From Chara braunii (taxonomy: Eukaryota; Streptophyta; Charophyceae; Charales; Characeae), in assembly GCA_003427395.1 (NCBI GenBank), contig BFEA01000172.1, forward strand, positions 910,904-933,107: a stretch of DNA of 22,204 nucleotides, given 5' to 3'. Position 1 is the stretch's first letter. Every line of letters begins with the position of its first letter. The notes under the pieces are model-generated. The model searched no databases, was not told the DNA's origin, and saw only the letters and a program-made list of their open reading frames with translations. Position numbers and translations under genes: made by a program. Positions 15,874-22,204 of this stretch are shown piece after piece.

Positions 15874-17953
15874 CCGTATTTTTGAGAACTACTACCCGTT
15901 GCTTGAAGTCCACGCTGGCCTGGAGGGCGTTTAGAGCGGGTAGCCCAAGGAGGACATCATACGAGGTTACATTGAGCACCACTACGTCTCCCAAGGCGTG
16001 GACATTCCCCAGTCTAAAGGCAACATTTGTCATTCTCCCAACCTCTCGGATCTTTTCCTCGTCTGCCGAGATCAGGCGGTCCCCATCGGTGAGCGGAATC
16101 GGATCCTTCCTTCGTCTCGCCCTCTCTACTACTTTTAAAGATATGGCCAATACGGCCGCTCCGGAATCGATAATTGCACTATATGGTACTCCCCATATTT
16201 CCACGTCACATTCCGCGGATTTCCACAGAATGGTTTTAATGCGCAGAAAGTGATCGTTTTTCTGTATAAGTCCCAGGCGCACGGGTTCCGAGGTTCCGGG
16301 TACGTCTGGTTTCGTTTCTTTAACGGGGGATTTCCCTTTAACTGCTGCCAGCTTGGCGAGTGCGAATCGTTTTCGGTTGGCCTTGCAATGCTGGAGCATA
16401 TGATCGTTGGCTTGTTCCGATATGGATAGTAGATGTCCGACTGGGAGTGGTATGTGGTGATCTAGCGCTCGAACGATGTCGAGTACATCGATCTTTCCAG
16501 TGATGAATGCAGGGCCGCTGGATTCCATCTCATTGGAGGATGGTCTCCATTCCGAGATGTCCCATTCGTCATCTGCCGGTTGAATCGCCCCAATCATACC
16601 CAATCCTGGATGGCCTAACGATATAAATTGATCAAGGGGGATCAGTTCCGCGGCTTCTTCAACCATGGCCGCGGTGGCCAACGCTTCCATGGTCTCTTCC
16701 ACCATCATTCCTACTCGGTCTGGTCCGTTCGCCAGGGGTGCGGCCGCGGTTGGGGCTGCTCCTATTCGTACCTACCTTTGGAGGCAGTCCCTTGCCATGT
16801 GTCCGGGCTGGTGGCACGCGTAACACGTGTCCGTTCTGGGGGCCGTACTTACACCCGCTCCTGCTGCTGCTGCTGCAACAGGGGTTCCGGTAGGGAACGA
16901 GGTGACGCAAACATTTATGGGGCGCATGGAGCGCATCAGTGACTCCACTCGGGTGTTGTACTCGCGCTGCTCCTTCTTGCTTTCTTGCATGAGGTTGACG
17001 AACGTATGTGTGAGGTCGAGGATCGCGTTTGAATCGTCTGCCTTACCCGTCGGCGCAGGTATCTGAGCGGGCGTTCTTGCCACCGATGTTCCTGCTGCTT
17101 GTTCGGGAGGGGGTCGTTGGGTCGCCACCTGTTCCAGGTAGGTGACGGGACCTTATACAAAGCCCATGTTTTCAAACTTGTGCTGGAGTGCTGCTAATTT
17201 CATTCTTGCTCTGGTAAGTTCCGTAAAATCTCCCTCTTTAGCGTGGTCTTCTCCTTCGAGGAAGCTGGCAGCGAATTTTCGCTCCATTTCCTCGGTTGTG
17301 TCCATGATCTGGGTCATGGTGAAGGTGATGGGGGATAACTATTTTCGCAGTTTGACTTGTATTGCTCTACTTCGAAGTTCGTCTATAAAGAAGTCCCTTC
17401 CTACCTTCTCGTCCCTCTGGGACTTTACGAATAATTGATAGAATTGGCTGCGGTATTCCGCGATAGATTCGAGGGGCTTCTGTACTTGGTCCTTGATCAT
17501 GAAGAATGCTTGCTCTGGATGGATGTAGTCGAATCTATGGAGGAAATTTCTCTCAAAGGTGGGGAGATCAGTCCATACGTAAGTACTGAACCAGTGGTGG
17601 GCATCGCCTCCTAACGGGGCGGGGATGTTAATCCTTGCCTCATCGTTATCATAATGTCGTGCTCGGAGGGTAGCCAGCCAAGCTCTGGCCAGGTGGTGCG
17701 TCGTATCAAAGAAGTACAGATCTGGAGGGTCTGCTGAAGCGCGGACACGTGCAGGCTGAGGGGCGGACTGGGGGGCAAGTACTGGGCCACCACCTGCCCC
17801 TCCCTGTGCCTGGTAAGCTTGTGCTTGATTAGCATTGGCCTGATTGGCATTCATGTTATCAGCTAATCTACCTGCAGACCTGCTTCTTGTTATTATAGGT
17901 TCGCATGCCGACGCGTTCCCTTGCGCAAATCGTCCTCTTTTTGGGGTCGCCAT
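15752..17953 (-). pseudogene. Ty3/gypsy gag-protease frame with three in-frame stops
   Basis: Start chosen at the ATG of 17953 (MATPKRGRFAQGNAS), 58 bp after the possible primer site; an ATG farther upstream in the frame (17989) would leave only about 20 bp of leader. Gag proper shows the capsid-like block with GDAHHWFSTYV and FLHRFDYI. A CCHC knuckle, CYACHQPGHMARDC (CX2CX4HX4C), lies near 16810. The protease has IIDSGAA at about 16155-16175 (DSG catalytic triplet) and DVLLGLPALNAL near 15930. TAG at 17339-17341, TAA at 17153-17155 and TAG at 16772-16774 interrupt a single unbroken frame. Each could come from a Gln codon by one C-to-T change. The fused one-frame layout appears to be the original design. 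Confidence 0.85.
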
Positions 17954-18010
17954 GTCGGTTGAGCTTAAAAGAGCTGAGCCCTTTGTCAATCCCGCATCTT
18001 GACACGTGTC

Positions 18011-18023
18011 GGCTCCGATGCCA
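18011..18023 (-). other. Possible primer binding site (tRNA-Met type)
   Basis: On the minus strand it reads TGGCATCGGAGCC. The usual plant retrotransposon site complementary to initiator tRNA-Met is TGGTATCAGAGC, so there are two transition differences. Its place 58 bp upstream of gag is right for a primer site, and it would mark the inner edge of the 5' LTR. Confidence 0.45.
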
Positions 18024-18870
18024 ACCTCACGCCCAACACAACTTCCTGTTTTCGGAGTGGTAGTGGGCCAGGAAGTGCGAGAAGGAGTGTGCCAAGGATT
18101 TTAGGAAAGTGGGGGTGGAGTTCCAGGTCGGAACTGGAATTTCCTGTGTCAAGTTCCAGGGGTAGAAGTGCAAGTGTCTCTTTCGGCTCAGAGTTAGGGT
18201 GATAATCGATCTCGCGACCTGGGCAGCGTATGGTGCTCGGGTGGGGTGCCACGGGTGTCCCGGTGGGAATGCTCGTACCGCTGTCGGTCAACGCAAGTCT
18301 CCGAGGTTGATGAGGACGAATTGCGCTCTCATTGTTCGGTTTCGGAACAGGTTCGTCGAGTGATCCCCGCCGGACGATACTCGTCGTGCTGCTGACACTC
18401 TGAGCACGATGGTCGGGGCCAAAATCGGGCTATGGACTCCCAGCGAACGACGAGTAGTTGGTGGTACGGGAGGACGATGTAATAGGGAGGGAAGTCGGTG
18501 GTGATGGCCACAAAGCCCGGGGTTAGAAGGTAATGCTGGGTTCGACTGTCGGGATGATTCGGGATTCGGGAGTCTCGGTTTATTGCCAGCTGGAAATCAC
18601 CCCTGCACAGCTACTCGTTTCCAGTTCGGCAGGGGTACTTAGGATTCCGTAGTTTTCGTTGTCGTCTGACTTGTTCGCTTTCCCAATATGCTCGGTATTC
18701 CGGATCTCTCAGGCTCTCGCGATCGGTAATCCAGAAAGGAGTTCCGATCGCCATATCCAATTTAGCGGAATTTAGCGCCGGCATCTTCGGCGAGCGGGAT
18801 CAGGTTGGCTCTTGCACACGCGTGCGTAGCCTGCAGGTCACCCTTGTGGGCGGCTACCTTGCGCATATGT
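18024..18870 (-). other. Putative 5' LTR region of the gypsy element
   Basis: By position this should be the 5' LTR, but with no second LTR in the window I cannot define its ends. It is non-coding. Short inverted words are present (ACTTCCTG / CAGGAAGT at about 18040-18080; TTCCAG / CTGGAA near 18122-18140), with GTTCCAGG repeated nearby. The outer limit given is arbitrary. Confidence 0.3.
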
Positions 18871-20690
18871 GCGCACGAGCCGGCCGATCGGATCAGAGAC
18901 TGCGTGCGAGTATGTTGTCAATGAGGGATTGACCTACGTGTCAGTTTATCCTATATGCCTGCAGTTCGTCCTTCCGTGCAACTGTTATCCAAATCTCAGG
19001 CAGAACCAATCATTGCATACATGCTCACACCATCATATACAAAAGAGGGCAGAGTTAGTTTAGCATCCAGACCCAACGTACCCTGTGATCCTCGCAATCA
19101 TGCTTGACTAAAAAACAAGTGATTGGACAAGATACGCGCGTAGGTCGTTATACGCGCAACGCAGACGGGTACTCAAAAGTGACGAAATTGGATTTGAGCA
19201 AAACAAAATGGGAGATTAAGGACAATTCGAAACAAAAAAAAAGGGATGCGGGTTCATTCATCCTTATGCATACATACAGGCAAAGCACATAGTCCTAGAT
19301 GATTTACACAAGAAATCCGAAGATGCGGCAATAAAATTGACCAACGTTGAAACCAAAACTTTACATAGAAGGTAGGGAGATTGTTCCACGCATCGCGGAG
19401 CGGGGGACGGAGCCACTCTCCGCGCATCGATCTGGGCATGCAAAGTGGGAACCACTTAGAACAGAGGAGGAGAGTGTGCATACGAAGACGAGGCAGGAAA
19501 GAGAGAAACACAAAGGTCATCAAGAACAAGAAGATTACAATTGCGATTGCACCCGCCAAAAGCTACAGTTACACATAGGATTAAGGCGCGGATGGAAATC
19601 AGACCCCAGACCCTGTCGAGGCACGGCGCGTGTGAGCAAGAAGCGTCGTGCAGCCAAATTGCAAGGTGCCTAAATTCCTAGTCTAAATCTTTATTGCAAA
19701 AGAAAATTCCGAAAGAAAAACAATTCCGAGAGCCTGCAGGGGCTTGACATAAGTTCGAAAAGAAAAAAAAAAACGAGAATTCCCGTGCGCTAATCGCGCC
19801 AAAATTCCTAGTGTTCTCAGCAAAATAAGAAAGAAGCTATGGCAACCGTTATTTCTTGCGCTCGCTAGGGCGCGGTCACTCAATCGTCAGCGCGGGACTC
19901 TCCCGGCACCGGCCCAACGAACTCCAATAAAAACAAAAGGAAGCGAGGGCATCCATGCAACTTGCCCACCCGATCCCCGCTTACGCCCGTCACCCATCAA
20001 AGCCCTCGTGTTTCCCCACAGCAGACTTGCGCAGGAAGTCGCGCGATTACAGAACATAGTTCGTCACAGCACGACGTCTGCTTCAACCAGGGCTGAGCAG
20101 GGAGGTAGGTCTCTCTGCCTAGCCCGGGTGCCTGCAACCGCTGTCTGGTCAGGTCACCCTGCCAATATGGTAATGGGTGATGGTCCCGGGTGGTTAACAC
20201 TAGGGTAGGACAGGGGGGGTGGGAGTGCGCCAGGGCAAAAATGATAAGAGGAAGGGTCGGTGGGGTCTTCAGAGGGATTTAGCTCGACAACTGAGTGGCT
20301 GAGTACTGTGGATAACTGTCATTGGTCTAGTATCCCACCTCTACAATAACCTGGGCTTCAAAAAAAGAAAAGAAGGAAAAGGAGCAGATCGGGAAAGCAA
20401 CAAGACACGCCGGACAGCTGAAGAGACACGAACAAAACTAGTTGGGACTTCCAGTGGCAGCAAGCTCTGATGTGGGTCAACCTCTTGTGAAACAAACAAG
20501 GTTATGAGAGGAGGGGACAAGGGGACACGCAGGAGTGGCATAGGTGACTGCACCTGGGATGCAGCACGAAGCGGGTGCAGGGAAGCTCCAGGTGCAGGAA
20601 TAAGGAAGACAGTGGGAATCCTGGGGCTGAAGCCACAGGATAGCATCAACAGGACTGTGTAGCGATCAGATCACCAGAAAAACAACATCC
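18871..20690. other. Non-coding sequence, no gene seen
   Basis: No reading frame here shows a domain or credible composition. Open stretches are short and overlap on both strands. Two copies of AAATTCCTAGT occur about 130 bp apart (19673 and 19803 regions). I see no RNA gene. Confidence 0.45.
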
Positions 20691-20704
20691 ACAACACGTT
20701 GGGG

Positions 20705-20995
20705 GCACGCATCTCAGCATATCAACATGGCTCTGAAAAGGGGTTGGCACAGGACTGCGACTGACAAGCCTAAGGGGAAGGGACAGCCGGAGCACAGGGC
20801 AAGGAAGCGCTCAGACATACCATCAGAAGAACCATACATGCACAATGATCAGAGCCAAATGCAGGGATGGAAGACTTAGATTAAGACCCACCACATGGCA
20901 GAGGGTGCACGTCTCAGCATCTCAACGCTGATCAGAAAGGGGGCCTGCACAAAACGGGAATCGACAGAGTCTGTCAGGTCTAAGGGGAGGGGAAA
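20705..20995. repeat. Two diverged copies of a 200-bp-spaced repeat
   Basis: CTCAGCATATCAAC at 20713 and CTCAGCATCTCAAC at 20913 are exactly 200 bp apart. The copies share a GGCACGCATCTC / GTGCACGTCTC start, a GAAAGGGG-type middle with a GCACA word, and an ending TAAGGGGA. Divergence is substantial, so this is an old duplication. Confidence 0.65.
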
Positions 20996-21217
20996 AACAA
21001 GAATGACGGCCTGCAATTCCGACAGGGGGTAGAGCCACTGTAAGAGGGAACTCTAATAAGGGTTGGGAACTATTTGCAGCCCCAAGGGGAGTTGGAGCTC
21101 GAGAATAGTAAGAATGAGAATCAGGCCCGACCTATCTAATGTTGTCATGTAGGCAACCCGCTTAGGCTGCAGAGTACTTGGGGGGTTCCACCTGCCAAAT
21201 TCCCTCCTCTGAGAGTG

Positions 21218-21400
21218 AATCATGCAGCTGGCAGCAGCTACAATCGGATGTCTATTCAAATATTAAGCAAATATGATGTTCAGGGACACTGGACCTGCTT
21301 TCCAGCAGGTGCTGCTCCCCACCAATAGATGGAGCCTCCCCCGAGAGTGATAGTCGTGTCTCCTATCAGCACCCCTAGCACCAGCTCGGGCTGTTCTATT
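21218..21400 (+). repeat. Diverged direct repeat, copy 1 (partner at 22026)
   Basis: The segment containing TTTCCAGCAGGTGCTGCTCC, then CCCACCAATAGATGGAGCC and TATCAGCACCCCTAGCA, recurs 808 bp downstream. The best-conserved block is about 21281-21345. An A-rich tract follows this copy at about 21402-21440. Confidence 0.8.
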
Positions 21401-21719
21401 TAAAAAAAAAAAAAGAAAAAAAAAGAAGAAGAAAAAAATAAACATCATTCGAAGGGCGTGTCTGCTTAGTCGGGAGCTGCACTTGCTGGAAATTGGGTCC
21501 AGCGTCCCTAGCATTCACCTTCAACCACTGACCAACTAATTTTGTCCTTCTCAAACGTGATGGGCTATTCCCTCTACACCCTACTCCGAATCTATAGGGC
21601 TAGATTTTGCACTGACTACACCCACCCCTCCTCTTTTTCTCATCCCCTTTTTTTTTCCCAAACTAATCTATGTTCTTCTGTCAGATTCACCTTTCACTAC
21701 ACCTACCACTACTCCTGGT

Positions 21720-21827
21720 AAGGTTGTATAGGACACCCCAGCCAACATAGCTGCCTCTCACAATCAAGGGGGGCCAAGGCTATATAGGAGACCCCAGCAA
21801 GCATAGCTACCTCTCACAATCAAGGGA
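21720..21827. repeat. 56-bp tandem duplication
   Basis: AAGGTTGTATAGGACACCCC at 21720 and AAGGCTATATAGGAGACCCC at 21776 start two adjacent copies. Both continue through CATAGCT and CCTCTCACAATCAAGGG. The period is 56 bp with few differences. Confidence 0.85.
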
Positions 21828-22025
21828 AGGCATGTTGCCCCCCTGATGAGGGGATTGAAGAGAAGCAAGTCACTACTTGTCCGCCTCCAACTCCCTCATC
21901 AGCAGACATATGTTCTGTGTCCACTACCACTTAATTAAGGTTTAACATAGGCCGTCAGGCAGGCAAGCAACTCAGGCAATTTGGTAGCTCTACTTTCATA
22001 CTTCCTTATTCCTGTTCTCTGTAGG

Positions 22026-22204
22026 CGAGTCCTGCAGCTGACTGTCACCACAAGTGTATGTCTGATCAAACAAACAAGCTATATTGTTCTGGGACGCTGG
22101 ACCCGCTTTCCAGCAGGTGCTGCTCCCCACCAAGAGATGGAGCCTTCCCCGAGAATGCTAGTGGTGCCTGCTCGTATCAGCACCCCTAGCAGACTGGCTC
22201 CCTC
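22026..22204 (+). repeat. Diverged direct repeat, copy 2, cut by window end
   Basis: This copy matches 21218-21400, with the same CAGCAGGTGCTGCTCCCCAC core at 22111 and the same TATCAGCACCCCTAGCA ending. It runs into the window edge. The pair could be a long-period tandem, LTR-like ends of a short element or two insertions of one family. Confidence 0.75.

Larger units (their letters stand above)
13850..18023 (-). mobile_element. Ty3/gypsy LTR retrotransposon remnant (no integrase)
   Basis: On the minus strand the order is a possible primer site, gag with CCHC, aspartic protease, a linker region, reverse transcriptase and RNase H. This is the Ty3/gypsy order up to the point where integrase should follow. 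Homology ends inside RNase H near 13850, so the 3' part and 3' LTR are missing. Three in-frame stops in gag-pro, one in RT, one in RNase H and several frameshifts make it a dead copy. All five stops can be explained by C-to-T or G-to-A changes. Confidence 0.85.

Noticed and set aside
17986-18291. 101-codon minus-strand frame upstream of gag
   Set aside because: It lies over the putative LTR and primer site, is out of frame with gag and has no domain.
19254-19559. Membrane-protein-like minus-strand frame
   Set aside because: The apparent hydrophobic stretch is short, and there is no homology, no start context and no supporting neighbour.
20341-20649. 102-codon minus-strand frame
   Set aside because: Low-complexity Ser/Pro/Leu composition beside repeats, with no domain.

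Overview
This is a eukaryotic repeat-rich window and almost certainly comes from the green-plant lineage (land plant or streptophyte alga; I cannot narrow it further). The first L1-type LINE has an ORF1 that looks like a plant DUF4283 plus CCHC protein. Both LINE ORF2 remnants carry the C-terminal zf-RVT zinc motif typical of plant LINEs. A decayed Ty3/gypsy element lies on the minus strand. I found no convincing host protein-coding gene, no rRNA, no CRISPR array and no bacterial-type operon.

Layout. 1-200: GT microsatellite and a T15 insertion flanked by short direct repeats. About 200-7705: a nearly full-length LINE on the + strand, with GC-rich 5' leader, intact 590-aa ORF1 with an ideal Kozak start, badly broken ORF2 (endonuclease, RT, zf-RVT), AATAAA signal and short A-tail. 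7706-9260: non-coding, with a 169-bp terminal-inverted-repeat element (8172-8340) and nested AT-rich tandem repeats (56-, 25- and 141-bp periods). About 9360-11200: 5'-truncated, broken ORF2 of a second LINE. 11542-11579: a perfect Tn5 mosaic-end junction adapter. 11580-11793: a retroposon-like 3' end with A40. 11930-12721: four copies of a ~125-bp foldback element. 12000-13440: several A- or T-rich inserts, each flanked by 10-13 bp direct repeats. 13498-13560: pyrimidine minisatellite with one N. 13729-13850: tRNA-like A/B boxes. About 13850-18023: Ty3/gypsy remnant on the minus strand (gag, CCHC, protease, RT, RNase H; no integrase), with a possible tRNA-Met primer site and a putative LTR beyond it. 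18870-22204: non-coding, with diverged 200-, 56- and 808-bp-spaced repeats.

Two points matter most. First, the 38-bp Nextera mate-pair junction sequence at 11542-11579 means that the left and right halves are probably not contiguous in the genome, so anything inferred across that point is suspect. Second, at least six A/T-rich stretches sit between near-perfect 10-13 bp duplications with almost no element body. In one case (12072-12115) a sibling repeat copy in the same window shows the unoccupied site. This looks like target-primed insertion of little more than a poly(A) tail. It is the best candidate here for something under-described, although a LINE acting in trans would be a sufficient known mechanism.
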